From positions 1-64,000 of the forward strand of contig NZ_QKYK01000013.1 of the NCBI RefSeq assembly GCF_003426815.1: a stretch of 64,000 nt of DNA, given 5' to 3'. Source of the DNA: Desertimonas flava. GTDB lineage: Bacteria > Actinomycetota > Acidimicrobiia > Acidimicrobiales > Ilumatobacteraceae. The notes beneath the pieces are model-generated. The model was not told the origin of the DNA. It saw only the letters and a program-made list of their open reading frames with translations, and did not search any database. This document shows, in pieces, positions 16,527 to 25,017 of this stretch. Positions within the stretch are counted from its first letter, which is position 1; the number at the start of each line of letters is the position of its first letter. The translations under genes and the position numbers were made by a program.

Positions 16527-17855
16527 ATGTTGCCGACAGAGCAGCCGAACCCTCCCTCCCGCCGCCTCCGGTACCTCGCCGTCGGAGCACTCACGATCGC
16601 CGGGTTCTGTGCCGGCGCCACCCCGACCGGGGCCACTGCCACGCCGACGGCCATCGAATCGGCCCACGCGGCGACGCTCGCCCAAGGCGTGATCGACGTC
16701 GGGACCGCCGACCATCACTGGGTGCTGCAGGCCTTCCCCGCAGTGACCGCGCCGGTCGACGTGCCGGCGGCGGGCCCGACGTTCGTCATCCCGACCTCGT
16801 CGACCGTTCGAGTGTTGGGCGAGGGTGGCGCCGGGCTCGGCACCTCTGTCGAGAACGGCGAAGGTCACTATGTGCCGTCTGGACGCGGCCATCAGTTGAG
16901 TGCGGCCGTGGCCGCCGACGTGCTCGAGTTGGGGCTGGCAGGAGGAACCGGCCTCGGCACGTTCCCGTTGACCGAGGGTCTCTACGACTTCGAGCTCGTC
17001 CGCGACGTCCTGGCGTCCGGGGAGGCCTTGACCATCGCGGGGGTCCAGGCCGGCTTGATCGTCGTCGTCGGAGGGAGCGTCTCGCTGCCGGACGGGTCGG
17101 TACTGCCGGCCGGCTACAACCTGCCGTTCGTCGGATCGTCGGTGCTGACCAACAACAGCGGCGGTCAGTCCGTGGTGTTCGTCGCGACGCTGGCTCCGAT
17201 CGCCAGCCCGTCGACGGCCGGAGCGCTCCCGTCGACCGTGGCTCCGGCCACACCTGCGGCTGGGGCATCTCCTGCTGCGACACCAGGCAACCCGACGCCC
17301 GGCAACCCGACGCCCGGCAACCCGACACCCGGGGGCTCGACCCCGGGGGCCTCGACGCCGGGCAACTCGACGCCGGGCAATTCGACGCCGGGCAATTCGA
17401 CGCCGGGCAACTCGACCCCGTCGAACTCGACGCCCACCACCGTCGGCGGCGGTGCTGCGACGACGGCTCCCGCGACATCACCTCCGACCACGCAGCCTCC
17501 CGCCACCACCCAGCCGCCGGCCACCACCCAGGCGGGTGAGGGACCCTTGTCCGTGCAACTCGTCAGCTGCTCGGGTGGTCAGACACTGAACATTCGGGTC
17601 GACGCCAGCGCCGGGACCGGCTATCGGCGCAACGTCCAGTCGGTCAGCGTGTCGCGACAGAACAACGAAGGGGCCTACACGTCCCCGTGGAATCTCTCCT
17701 GGATCGGCGAGGACACCGCCGACCACGACGAGTGGTCGACCGCGGGTCAAGTGGTGGGGCAGAACCAGAACATGGGCGACGGTTTGCGGATCACGGCCCG
17801 CTCCGTCGGCGGCCAGACACAGACGATCAACACCACGTTGAGCGCGAGCTGCTGA
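16527..17855 (+). CDS. Secreted cupin-like protein with TPGN-repeat linker
   Basis: A 442-residue exported protein. Signal peptide: RRLRYLAVGALTIAGFCAGATPTGATA. Residues about 50-225 form a beta-rich, cupin-like module (QGVIDVGTADHHWVLQAFP..., later DFELVRDVLASGEALTIAG and LIVVVGGSVSLPDGSVLPAGYNL), which is clearly paralogous to the protein encoded at 60690. A low-complexity Thr/Pro/Gly/Asn linker of ten 5-residue units follows, then Thr/Pro-rich stretches. The C-terminal domain of about 100 residues has two cysteines (VSCSGGQTLNIRV...LSASC), likely an Ig-like fold. No histidine metal site typical of cupin enzymes is obvious. ATG 16527 is the only start that leaves a proper signal peptide. 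Confidence 0.75.
   Translation: MLPTEQPNPPSRRLRYLAVGALTIAGFCAGATPTGATATPTAIESAHAATLAQGVIDVGTADHHWVLQAFPAVTAPVDVPAAGPTFVIPTSSTVRVLGEGGAGLGTSVENGEGHYVPSGRGHQLSAAVAADVLELGLAGGTGLGTFPLTEGLYDFELVRDVLASGEALTIAGVQAGLIVVVGGSVSLPDGSVLPAGYNLPFVGSSVLTNNSGGQSVVFVATLAPIASPSTAGALPSTVAPATPAAGASPAATPGNPTPGNPTPGNPTPGGSTPGASTPGNSTPGNSTPGNSTPGNSTPSNSTPTTVGGGAATTAPATSPPTTQPPATTQPPATTQAGEGPLSVQLVSCSGGQTLNIRVDASAGTGYRRNVQSVSVSRQNNEGAYTSPWNLSWIGEDTADHDEWSTAGQVVGQNQNMGDGLRITARSVGGQTQTINTTLSASC
17280..17429 (+). repeat. Ten 15-bp in-frame tandem repeats (TPGNP/TPGNS)
   Basis: Ten units of the form ACGCCGGGCAACTCG encode TPGNP (3), TPGGS, TPGAS, TPGNS (4) and TPSNS. Units 6-9 are nearly identical in DNA, which points to recent slippage and probable length variation between strains. 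Confidence 0.85.
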
Positions 17856-17865
17856 CCGCGGCGCA

Positions 17866-17906
17866 GCCGACCTGACGGGTGCCCCCGGGCCATCCGTCAG
17901 GTCGGC
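17866..17906 (+). terminator. 13-bp hairpin after the TPGN protein gene, CTGACGG/CCGTCAG family
   Basis: GCCGACCTGACGG (17866-17878) and CCGTCAGGTCGGC (17894-17906) pair perfectly around a 15-nt loop. It starts 11 bp after the stop and shares the CTGACGG/CCGTCAG core with hairpins at 4248 and 28836. Confidence 0.7.
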
Positions 17907-17954
17907 GCGCAAACAGCCGCGCCCTCCCGACACCCGCGGGTACGTTCTTGCGCC

Positions 17955-20900
17955 GTGGGAGGGGTGCATGTCCGGGTGCTCGGCACGGTCGACGTGGGCA
18001 CCCGTACGGGGCCCCGCTTGACCCTGCGGTCGGCGCCGGCGTCGCTCGTCGGCTTCCTCGCGCTCGCCGCGACCGAGGGGCGGTTCCTCAGCCGTGACCA
18101 GGTCGCGTTCGGGCTCTGGCCCGACCGCACCGAGCGCAAGGCGCGCCGCGCGCTGAGTGACACGATCTATCGACTCGGCGGGGCCGCCGGCCCACTCGTC
18201 GACGAGCTGCTCGCCCTGAGCAGCAGCGCTGTCGGCCTCGGCCCGCTCGTCACCGTCGATCTCGCGTCGTTCCGGGCCGGCTGCTCATCGCCGCATCCCG
18301 CCGAACGGGCCTCGGCGCTCGACCTGGTCCGCGGTGAACTGCTCAGCGGGATCGACCAGTCCTGGGCCGACGACGCCCGGCATGCCCATCAGCGGGAGCT
18401 GAGCGGCCTCCTCGCCACGGTCTGGGACGACCGTCGCCGCGTCGGCGATCGGTCCGGCGCGATCGACATCGCTCGTCGTTGGATCGCCACCGATCCCTAC
18501 GACGAATCGGCACACCGGGCGCTGATGCGCTCGCTCGCCACGGCGGGCGACGTGGCAGCCGCCTCGAGCCACGGCCAACGGTTCGCCGAGCGGTTGGCTG
18601 ACGAACTGGGCGTCGGACCGTCGCCAGAGACCGTCGAGTTGATCGGCCAGCTCGACGCCGAGCTCGAGGCCGCGGCCAGGACCGTCGCCGCACCGGCGCC
18701 GCCCGCCCTGGTCGGGCGGGTGCGCGAACGGGGTCGTCTCGTCGGGCTCGTCGACGCGTGTGTCGCCGGGCGCGGCGGCTTGGCGGTCGTCATCGGTGAT
18801 GCCGGGTTGGGCAAGACACGACTGCTCGACGAGCTCGAGACTGCGGCCGGTTGGCGCGGGGCTCAGGTCACCCGGGCCGGCGCCGACGAGCGCGACCGGC
18901 TGTCGCCGTACGGACCAGTGGTCGACGCCCTGCAGCAGGCGGTCACGCCGTCGCGGCGCCAGGTGCTGAACGACCTCGTCGACCGTGTCTGGCTCCACCA
19001 GCTGGATGCCGTGATGACCCCCGCCGATCCCGCCACCGAGGGGATCACCGTGGAGGTCGCCGCACTCCTGCGGCAGGTGCTCGCCGGACTGGCCAGGGTG
19101 GCGCCGCAGGTGTGGCTGCTCGATGACCTGCACTGGTCTCCTGACTGGACCTGGGACCTGCTCGACGAGCTCCTGCCGGCCGTGGCCGACCTGCCGGTCC
19201 TCGTCGTCGCCGCAGTTCGCCGCGAAGGGCTGGCGTCCAGTCCGCCGGCCCGTGCCGCGGTGTCGAGGTGGGACGCGGCCGGGGTGCCGCTGGTGCCGCT
19301 CGAGCCCCTCGCCGACGCCGATGTCGCCACGCTGGCGCGGTCGCTGCTCGACCGGTCCGACGCCGACACAGGGGTTGCCGTCGATGACGTGGTCGAGGCG
19401 GCGGGAGGCAACCCACTCGTCGCGATCGCCATGTGCGGGTTGACGGCTGCTCCCCACTCCGGCGCCGTGTCGATCGCCGAGGTGGTCGGGCGGCAACTGG
19501 CGGCGATGGCGGTCGATGACGTGGCCGCCCTCGAAACCGCGAGCGTGCTCGGCGACCGCTTCGACTACGGGCTGTGGCGCGAGGTGGCCGCCGACCCGGG
19601 GCTCGCCGACCGGGTCGCGACGCTCGAGCGCACGGGTCTTATCGTGCCGGCTGGCCGTGGCTACCGCTTCTCGAACGGGGCGGTCCGGGCGGCGATCGCG
19701 ACGAGGCTGCCCGCACGCCGAACGCGCGCCATGCACCATCGGGCGCTCGACTCCCTCGCTCGACGCGAGCCCCACCGGCTCGTCGAGCTGCTTGCTCACG
19801 CCGAAGGCGCGGGGCTTCCCGCCGAGATCACGCGCTATGCGCTGGAGACGGGGGTCAACGCGCTGGGTGCCTCGAACTTCCGGCTCGCTGCCGAGCACTT
19901 CCGCCGGGCGCTCGAGGTGGCGAGCGACGACGATGCTCGGCGAGTGGCGCTGGGAGGCCTCGCCCGGGCGCTGCACGTCCTCGCCGAGCGCGACGAGGAG
20001 GACGTCGTGCTGACACAGCTCGAAGCGATCTCCGCGGCCGGCGAGGACGCACACCGGAGGGCAGCGGTCGCCCGCCAACGGTCCCGTTGGCAACTCGCCA
20101 CCAGTCGCTTCATCGACGCGCTCGACACCGTGGGCCGCGCACTCGCTCTGCTCGACGAATCGTCTGACGACGTCGAGCTCCGAGCGTCGTTCCTCATCGA
20201 CCGGGCGGCCGCGCTGCGAGCGCTGGGTCGCAACGATGAGGCGGCGGCGGCGGCCGAGGCCGCACGGCGGGCCTTCAGCGCGGCGGGCGCAGCGCTCGGC
20301 GAGGCGACGGCGTCGGACGTGCTCGGGGGCATCGCCTGGGCGCGCAGCGACTACACGTCGGCGATCGCCCTCCACGGCGAAGCCGCCGAACGTTTCGCCG
20401 AGCTCGGCGCGCCGAGCCACCGGGCCAGATCGTTGAACAACCTCGGGTCGGCGCTGTGGGGCCGGGGCGACTACCGCGCGGCCGGCGAGGCGCACGAAGT
20501 GGCGCTCGAGCTGTGCCGGGCGCTCGGCGACCGGCTGAGCGAGGGGGACAACCTCGACAACCTGGGTGGGGTGGCATTCATGCTCGGCGAGCTCTCCACG
20601 GCCATCGTCCGATACCGCGAGGCTCTGGCCATCCGTCTCGACATCGACGACCCGTGGGGCATCTCGATCAGCCTGTCCAATCTGGGCGACACGTATCGCG
20701 CGCTCGGCGAACCCGAGCGGGCCATCGATCAGTATCTTCGGTCGCTCGAGGTGAACGAACGGGCCGGGGTGGTGCGCAACGATCTCACGACCCGGCAAGG
20801 CCACGCGATGGCGCTGCTCGACCTCGACCGCCCAGACGAGGCGTTGTGCGTGCTCGAGATGGTCGCCGCCGGTCATGCGGCCGTCGACGACCATGCCAAT

Positions 20901-21506
20901 CACCAAGAGACGCTCACCGGTGTCGCCCGTGCCCGTCTGGCCCTTGGCGACCGCCCCGGTGCGCTCGCCGCGGCCGACGAGCTCATCGCCCGTCAGCGGT
21001 CCGACGACCGGCCCGAACTGCGCCAGATCGTCCACCTCACCGTCGCCGCGGTCCACGACGCGGCCGGCATCGACGAGGCTGCGTGGGACCAACTCGGGCG
21101 GGCGGTCGCGGCGATGGAGCAGGCGCTGGCCGGGCACTCACCCGGCGACCGCCAGCGCATCATCGACTCGTTGCCGCACCACCGGAACACCTTGGCCGCC
21201 GTCGCCGCAGCGGCGACGACCGTCGAGGTGACCCTCGCCGCGCACGCCGGGGCTCGGCGGGGCGGGGCGGCCGGCGACCGGGTGCGCATCACGTGGACCC
21301 TTCGGTGCCCGGGCGACCGCGAGTTGGCGACCACCGAGGGGCGCCGAGCGGTGCTCGCCCGCCTGCTCGCCGAAGCGGCGGCGCAAGGCGGCGTCCCGAC
21401 CGATGATGATCTCGCGGCGGCGCTCGGCGTGAGCCGCCGAACGGTCCTGCGCGACCGCGCCGCGTTGCGCGGCGGCGCCGGACCTCCAACGCCTGTCACA
21501 GTGTGA
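17955..21506 (+). CDS. Giant BTAD/AAA/TPR transcriptional regulator with C-terminal HTH
   Basis: A 1183-residue SARP-related regulator. Domains in order: winged-helix (VRVLGTVDVGTR... to about 90), bacterial transcriptional activation domain (about 95-235, ending DELGVGPSPETVELIGQLDAEL), a STAND/AAA ATPase with Walker A GDAGLGKT near residue 281 and Walker B VWLLDDLHW near 385, then helical TPR repeats from about 640 (NNLGSALWGRGDYRAAGEAHEVAL, DNLGGVAFMLGELSTAIVRYREAL, SNLGDTYRALGEPERAIDQYLRSL). The last 50 residues hold a second HTH (TDDDLAAALGVSRRTVLRDRAAL). A TACGTT box ends 8 nt before the GTG, suggesting a leaderless start; GTG 17964 is an alternative. Its target is unknown; an ECF sigma factor follows. 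Confidence 0.88.
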   Translation: MGGVHVRVLGTVDVGTRTGPRLTLRSAPASLVGFLALAATEGRFLSRDQVAFGLWPDRTERKARRALSDTIYRLGGAAGPLVDELLALSSSAVGLGPLVTVDLASFRAGCSSPHPAERASALDLVRGELLSGIDQSWADDARHAHQRELSGLLATVWDDRRRVGDRSGAIDIARRWIATDPYDESAHRALMRSLATAGDVAAASSHGQRFAERLADELGVGPSPETVELIGQLDAELEAAARTVAAPAPPALVGRVRERGRLVGLVDACVAGRGGLAVVIGDAGLGKTRLLDELETAAGWRGAQVTRAGADERDRLSPYGPVVDALQQAVTPSRRQVLNDLVDRVWLHQLDAVMTPADPATEGITVEVAALLRQVLAGLARVAPQVWLLDDLHWSPDWTWDLLDELLPAVADLPVLVVAAVRREGLASSPPARAAVSRWDAAGVPLVPLEPLADADVATLARSLLDRSDADTGVAVDDVVEAAGGNPLVAIAMCGLTAAPHSGAVSIAEVVGRQLAAMAVDDVAALETASVLGDRFDYGLWREVAADPGLADRVATLERTGLIVPAGRGYRFSNGAVRAAIATRLPARRTRAMHHRALDSLARREPHRLVELLAHAEGAGLPAEITRYALETGVNALGASNFRLAAEHFRRALEVASDDDARRVALGGLARALHVLAERDEEDVVLTQLEAISAAGEDAHRRAAVARQRSRWQLATSRFIDALDTVGRALALLDESSDDVELRASFLIDRAAALRALGRNDEAAAAAEAARRAFSAAGAALGEATASDVLGGIAWARSDYTSAIALHGEAAERFAELGAPSHRARSLNNLGSALWGRGDYRAAGEAHEVALELCRALGDRLSEGDNLDNLGGVAFMLGELSTAIVRYREALAIRLDIDDPWGISISLSNLGDTYRALGEPERAIDQYLRSLEVNERAGVVRNDLTTRQGHAMALLDLDRPDEALCVLEMVAAGHAAVDDHANHQETLTGVARARLALGDRPGALAAADELIARQRSDDRPELRQIVHLTVAAVHDAAGIDEAAWDQLGRAVAAMEQALAGHSPGDRQRIIDSLPHHRNTLAAVAAAATTVEVTLAAHAGARRGGAAGDRVRITWTLRCPGDRELATTEGRRAVLARLLAEAAAQGGVPTDDDLAAALGVSRRTVLRDRAALRGGAGPPTPVTV

Positions 21507-21563
21507 GTCGATCGACGAGCACACGACGAGATCGGCGCGAGAGGCGGCGCCGATGGTGGTCGC

Positions 21564-22235
21564 ATGTCGATCTTCAACCCCTCCCCGGAACCGGCCGTCG
21601 CCCCGATCGACGTGGTGCGCCTGGAACGGTCCATCGCTCGATGTGGCGTCGGTCTGCCGCCCCGACCGGCGGCCCGCACCCGCGGTCTGGGATCGAACAC
21701 AGCGGATCAGGACGACGCGACGCTGGTCGGAGATGCTCGCGCCGGTGACCACCGGGCGTTCGGCATCTTGTTCTCACGCCACCGCGGCGCCGTGCGCGCC
21801 GCCGTCGCCTGCCGAGTACGGGATCGTCATCGCGTCGAGGACGTGGTACAGGACACGTTCCTGAGGGCCTTCCTCCGGCTCGAGCTCCTGCGCGACGCAG
21901 CCAACTTCCGGTCCTGGGTCTTGCAGATCGCCCGCAACGCCAGTGTCGACGAGCTACGCCGGCAGCTGCGGGCCCGGCCGACGGACGTGCTTGACGACGA
22001 CGCCGTTCCGGCCGTTCGCGACGATCCGGCCGAACTCGTCGAGGTTCGCCAGCTCGTGGCCCGGATGGATTCGGCGATGACGCGGCTGGCGACGCGGGAT
22101 CGTCGAGCGCTCGTCCTCGCCGCCCGGTACGGGTGTGGTCCGGCCGAGCTGGCGGTCGCCCTCGGCGTGTCGCCGGGAGCCGCCAAGGTGGTGCTGCACC
22201 GGGCCCGTCGTCGCCTGCTCGCCGAGATCGCCTGA
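21564..22235 (+). CDS. ECF-type RNA polymerase sigma factor
   Basis: A 223-residue extracytoplasmic-function sigma factor. Sigma region 2 is seen as LVGDARAGDHRAFGILFSRHRGAVRAAVACRVRDRHRVEDVVQDTFLRAFLRLELLRDAANFRSWVLQIARNASVDELRR, and region 4 as ALVLAARYGCGPAELAVALGVSPGAAKVVLHRARRRLL. About 50 N-terminal residues are extra and may be disordered. No anti-sigma factor is encoded next door, unlike most ECF loci. It follows the BTAD regulator by 57 bp on the same strand, so the two may be one regulatory unit. The start at ATG 21564 is the first in frame. Confidence 0.88.
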   Translation: MSIFNPSPEPAVAPIDVVRLERSIARCGVGLPPRPAARTRGLGSNTADQDDATLVGDARAGDHRAFGILFSRHRGAVRAAVACRVRDRHRVEDVVQDTFLRAFLRLELLRDAANFRSWVLQIARNASVDELRRQLRARPTDVLDDDAVPAVRDDPAELVEVRQLVARMDSAMTRLATRDRRALVLAARYGCGPAELAVALGVSPGAAKVVLHRARRRLLAEIA

Positions 22236-22259
22236 CGGCTGGTCGGCGGTCAGATGGCG

Positions 22260-22547
22260 CTACGCGACGACTTCGCTGACCTGGATGACCGGCGTGATGG
22301 TCGTGTAGTTGGCGACGTCGGCCATGATCGCGGCCGAGCCCTCGTGCGCGAGTGCGGCCTGCATCGCCTCCGCCGACTCGAACGTGATGTGGACCGCGGC
22401 GACGTTCGGGCCGTCGACGCCCTTGTCGATGGTCGCCGACACGGGATTCCAGGTGGTCTGGCACAGCGGCACGTGGTGGTCCCGGTAGTAGTCGTGGTCG
22501 AAGGTGGCACCGTCGCTGGCCGGGTAGAAGACGCTCATGCGGATCAT
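22260..22547 (-). CDS. EthD-family protein
   Basis: A 95-residue dimeric alpha-beta-barrel-type protein of the EthD family: MIRMSVFYPASDGATFDHDYYRDHHVPLCQ, then AVHITFESAEAMQAAL and a terminal strand TPVIQVSEVV. EthD members accompany ether-degrading cytochromes or act as small monooxygenase-like proteins; a precise role cannot be given. ATG 22538 is an alternative start. It is convergent with the ECF sigma gene (24 bp between stops) and lies downstream of the arylamine N-acetyltransferase gene on the same strand. Confidence 0.8.
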   Translation of the reverse strand: MIRMSVFYPASDGATFDHDYYRDHHVPLCQTTWNPVSATIDKGVDGPNVAAVHITFESAEAMQAALAHEGSAAIMADVANYTTITPVIQVSEVVA

Positions 22548-22602
22548 GGCGCGAACGTAACCGACCGTGAGCGGGCCGCTCGCCACGAGCTCCCGTCGGC
22601 TG

Positions 22603-23385
22603 TCAGGACCGAGAGCCCGGGGGAGCGGGTTCGGTCGGCAGGCGGTCGAGTTCGATGCCGAAGTGGTCCCGGTAGGCGGTGAGGACCTCCTCGTCGCTGC
22701 CGAGCGTGGTCTCGGTGCGGGTGCCCTCGGCGCTCGTGCGGATGAGGAGGTGGCCGGCGAGCGTGACCCGGCCTCCGGCGTCGAGCCGCGAGCACGTCGG
22801 ACCTTGCGTGAAATGGCTGTCGGGCGATGTCTGCTGGAACCAGCACATGGCGGCGAAGTCGGCGAGCTCGAGGGGACGTGGATCGGTGCGGCAGACCGGT
22901 GCGCCGTTCCACGACACGTCGACGAGACCGTCGCCGGTGTCGGCCAGTCGATAGACACCGGTCGGGTCGGTCTGGTCGACGCGGTCGGTCCAACGCAACG
23001 GCTCGGTGGCGAACCGCCCGAACCCGACGTCGACGAGGTGCGGCTCGTCGGCGTCCGGCCACGTGGCCACGAGCTGCATGTGGTCGAGGGGCGGGCCGAA
23101 GCGGCCCCCGCCCCACACGCGCGAGCCGAGCCGCTGCACGTCGGCCCCGAGGGCGTCGAGCAGGTCGGCGAAGAGACCGTTGAGCTCGTAGCAGAACCCG
23201 CCGCGCCGCCGGTGGACGACCTTGTCGAAGAGGGCATCGGGATCGATCGTGATCGCCTTGCCGAGATGGATGTCGAGGTTCTCGAACGGGACGTGGTGGA
23301 GGTGGAGGCGCTGGAGGTCGGCGAGCGGGGTGTCGCGGGAGGCCCCGATCCGGGCGAGATACTCATCCACCTGCTGCTCGTTCAT
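22603..23385 (-). CDS. nat: Arylamine N-acetyltransferase
   Basis: Transfers acyl groups from acyl-CoA to arylamines or hydrazines. The 260-residue protein has the catalytic triad in the expected order: Cys65 (RRGGFCYELNGLF), His102 (PLDHMQLV) and Asp119 (LVDVGFG). The N-terminal LHLHHVPFENLDIHLGK is the family signature. ATG 23385 gives the usual start. In mycobacteria NAT sits in a sterol-degradation operon; here the neighbours (EthD-like protein, MscS channel) do not repeat that context. Confidence 0.93.
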   Translation of the reverse strand: MNEQQVDEYLARIGASRDTPLADLQRLHLHHVPFENLDIHLGKAITIDPDALFDKVVHRRRGGFCYELNGLFADLLDALGADVQRLGSRVWGGGRFGPPLDHMQLVATWPDADEPHLVDVGFGRFATEPLRWTDRVDQTDPTGVYRLADTGDGLVDVSWNGAPVCRTDPRPLELADFAAMCWFQQTSPDSHFTQGPTCSRLDAGGRVTLAGHLLIRTSAEGTRTETTLGSDEEVLTAYRDHFGIELDRLPTEPAPPGSRS

Positions 23386-23452
23386 CGCCGCTGACGGTAG
23401 CGAGGGATGAGCGGCCGTGAGCTTCGTCACGTGACTGTAACAATGGCACGCA

Positions 23453-24307
23453 GTGTCCCATACTGGGTACGTGTCCGCAGTGCCCGTCTCCGTCGTCGTG
23501 GTCGCCGCCCTGGTTGTCGGTGCGGTGATCCTCACCCGTCTTTCCGGCGTCGTGCTCCGACGCGTCGTGCGACGGGTCGCCGAGCGCAGCGCGGTGGCCG
23601 GCAGTGTCACGCGCTGGTGGCGCGCCGGGACGTCGCGCGGCGTCCTCGACGTGGTGGACGGGGGCGAGCGCCGCCGGCGCCAGCGGGTCGATTCGGCGTC
23701 CCGCATGCTCAACCACGTCGTCGCCATCGTCGTGTGGATCGGCGTCACGATCGCCGTCTTCCATGTGCTCGACGTCGACGCCGCGTTCTTCCTGTCGAGT
23801 GCCGGGTTCATCGGCGCCGGTGTGGCGATCGGCGGCCAGCACAAGGTCAACGACTACCTGACCGGCCTGTCGGTCCTGTTCGAGGACCGCTACGGCGTCG
23901 GCGACACGATCGTCGTCGAGTTGTCCGGGCGGGACCCGATCCAGGGCGTCGTCGAGCACGTCGGGCTGTTCACCACCCGTCTCCGCGACCAGGAGAGCAC
24001 GCTGCACGTGCCCAACGCCGGTCTCGTGCTCGTGCGCAACTTGAGCCAGAGCGCCCACATCGAGACACTGCGGCTCCACGTGCCCGAGGAATCCGACGCC
24101 GGTGTCGATGAGCACACCGCCGCCGACGCCGTGCGCCGCATGGCCGGCCAGGAGCATCTCACCGACGTCATCTTCGTGGGCGACATCGCCGCCGCCCGCC
24201 GTGGCGACGGCGACATCGACGTCGCCGTGCGTACCGCCCGTCCGCTCGCCACCCGCGAGCGTGAAACCCTTGTCCGCCGCGCCGAACGCTCCCTCCGCGC
24301 CCACTGA
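23453..24307 (+). CDS. MscS-family mechanosensitive channel
   Basis: A 284-residue inner-membrane protein. N-terminal helix VSVVVVAALVVGAVILTRL, a cytoplasmic basic stretch, a second helix (HVVAIVVWIGVTIAVFHVL), and the pore-lining TM3 region FFLSSAGFIGAGVAIGGQHKVNDYLTGLSVLFEDRYGVGDTI, which leads into the beta domain. The C-terminal alpha/beta domain is present. It looks like a small-conductance osmotic-release channel. Two starts are equally plausible (GTG 23453 or GTG 23471). It diverges from the nat gene. Confidence 0.88.
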   Translation: MSHTGYVSAVPVSVVVVAALVVGAVILTRLSGVVLRRVVRRVAERSAVAGSVTRWWRAGTSRGVLDVVDGGERRRRQRVDSASRMLNHVVAIVVWIGVTIAVFHVLDVDAAFFLSSAGFIGAGVAIGGQHKVNDYLTGLSVLFEDRYGVGDTIVVELSGRDPIQGVVEHVGLFTTRLRDQESTLHVPNAGLVLVRNLSQSAHIETLRLHVPEESDAGVDEHTAADAVRRMAGQEHLTDVIFVGDIAAARRGDGDIDVAVRTARPLATRERETLVRRAERSLRAH

Positions 24308-24327
24308 CGGTCCCGCCGCGACGTCAG
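24304..24327 (+). terminator. Short hairpin at the end of the MscS gene
   Basis: CTGACG (24304-24309, covering the TGA stop) and CGTCAG (24322-24327) form a 6-bp stem around 12 nt. It resembles the CTGACGG/CCGTCAG family but is weaker. Confidence 0.3.
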
Positions 24328-24366
24328 CGTGACGTGGCCGGAGGCGGTGCCGTCCGGTGTGGCAGC

Positions 24367-25017
24367 ATGGCGGCCGTGTCGCCAGCAGGAGTGTCCCGTG
24401 ACGTCGTCGCCGCGTTCGACGTCGACGGCACCCTGACGACCCACGACTGCGTCGTGCCCTTTCTCCGGCGCGTGGCGGGCACGGCGCGGCTCGCCGCCGG
24501 CCTGGCCGCGCGGCCGCACCGGCTTGTCCCTGCCCTCGTTCGCCGCGACCGGGACGCGCTGAAGGCGTTGTCCGCCGACGTGGTGTTCCGGGGCCGTTCG
24601 GTCGCCGCGGTCGCCGCCGAGGCGACGGAGTTCGCCCAGGCCGTCCATCGCGACCGGCTGCGCCCCGACACCGTCGCCACGCTGCGGCGGCACCAGGCCG
24701 ACGGGCACACGGTGGTGCTCGTGTCGGCGTCGTTCGCCGTCTATCTCCATCCTCTGGCCCGGCTCCTCGGGGTGGACCACGTCGTGGCCACCGAGCTCGA
24801 GACCGACCAATCGGGTGCGCGGTACACCGGCGCGCTCGAGGGACCCAACTGCCGGGCTCACGAGAAGGTGGTGCGCCTGCATCGCTGGCTCGACGAGCGC
24901 GACTCGTCCCGGGCCCGAGTGGAGTTGTGGGCGTACGGGGATTCGTCGGGGGACCGGGAACTGCTCGCCGATGCCGATCACGGGGTGTGGGTCGCCGGAG
25001 CGGCCGCCGCGGCGTGA
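24367..25017 (+). CDS. HAD-IB family phosphatase (SerB-like), candidate DPPR 5'-phosphatase
   Basis: A 216-residue HAD hydrolase with nucleophile motif VVAAFDVDGTLTTHDC, motif II VLVSASFAVYL, and motif IV AYGDSSGDRELLADAD. It is the first gene of a five-gene coupled operon and overlaps the UbiA gene (GTGA). The pathway from phosphoribosyl pyrophosphate to decaprenyl-phosphoryl-arabinose needs a phosphatase to remove the 5' phosphate of decaprenylphosphoryl-5-phosphoribose; this gene's position suggests it does that. That role is inference. ATG 24367 is chosen because the longer frame adds an Ala/Gly-rich unconserved start. Confidence 0.88.
   Translation: MAAVSPAGVSRDVVAAFDVDGTLTTHDCVVPFLRRVAGTARLAAGLAARPHRLVPALVRRDRDALKALSADVVFRGRSVAAVAAEATEFAQAVHRDRLRPDTVATLRRHQADGHTVVLVSASFAVYLHPLARLLGVDHVVATELETDQSGARYTGALEGPNCRAHEKVVRLHRWLDERDSSRARVELWAYGDSSGDRELLADADHGVWVAGAAAAA

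Noticed and set aside
17280-17429. Short tandem repeats resembling a CRISPR-like array
   Set aside because: Units are 15 bp, contiguous, with no spacers, and are in frame within a secreted protein's linker.
18285-21137. 950-codon antisense frame opposite the BTAD regulator
   Set aside because: No recognisable motif, biased composition; the sense strand has clear AAA and TPR domains.
22232-22252. CTGAC/GTCAG pair between the ECF sigma and EthD genes as another family hairpin
   Set aside because: Only 5-bp arms with a long loop; too weak to separate from chance.
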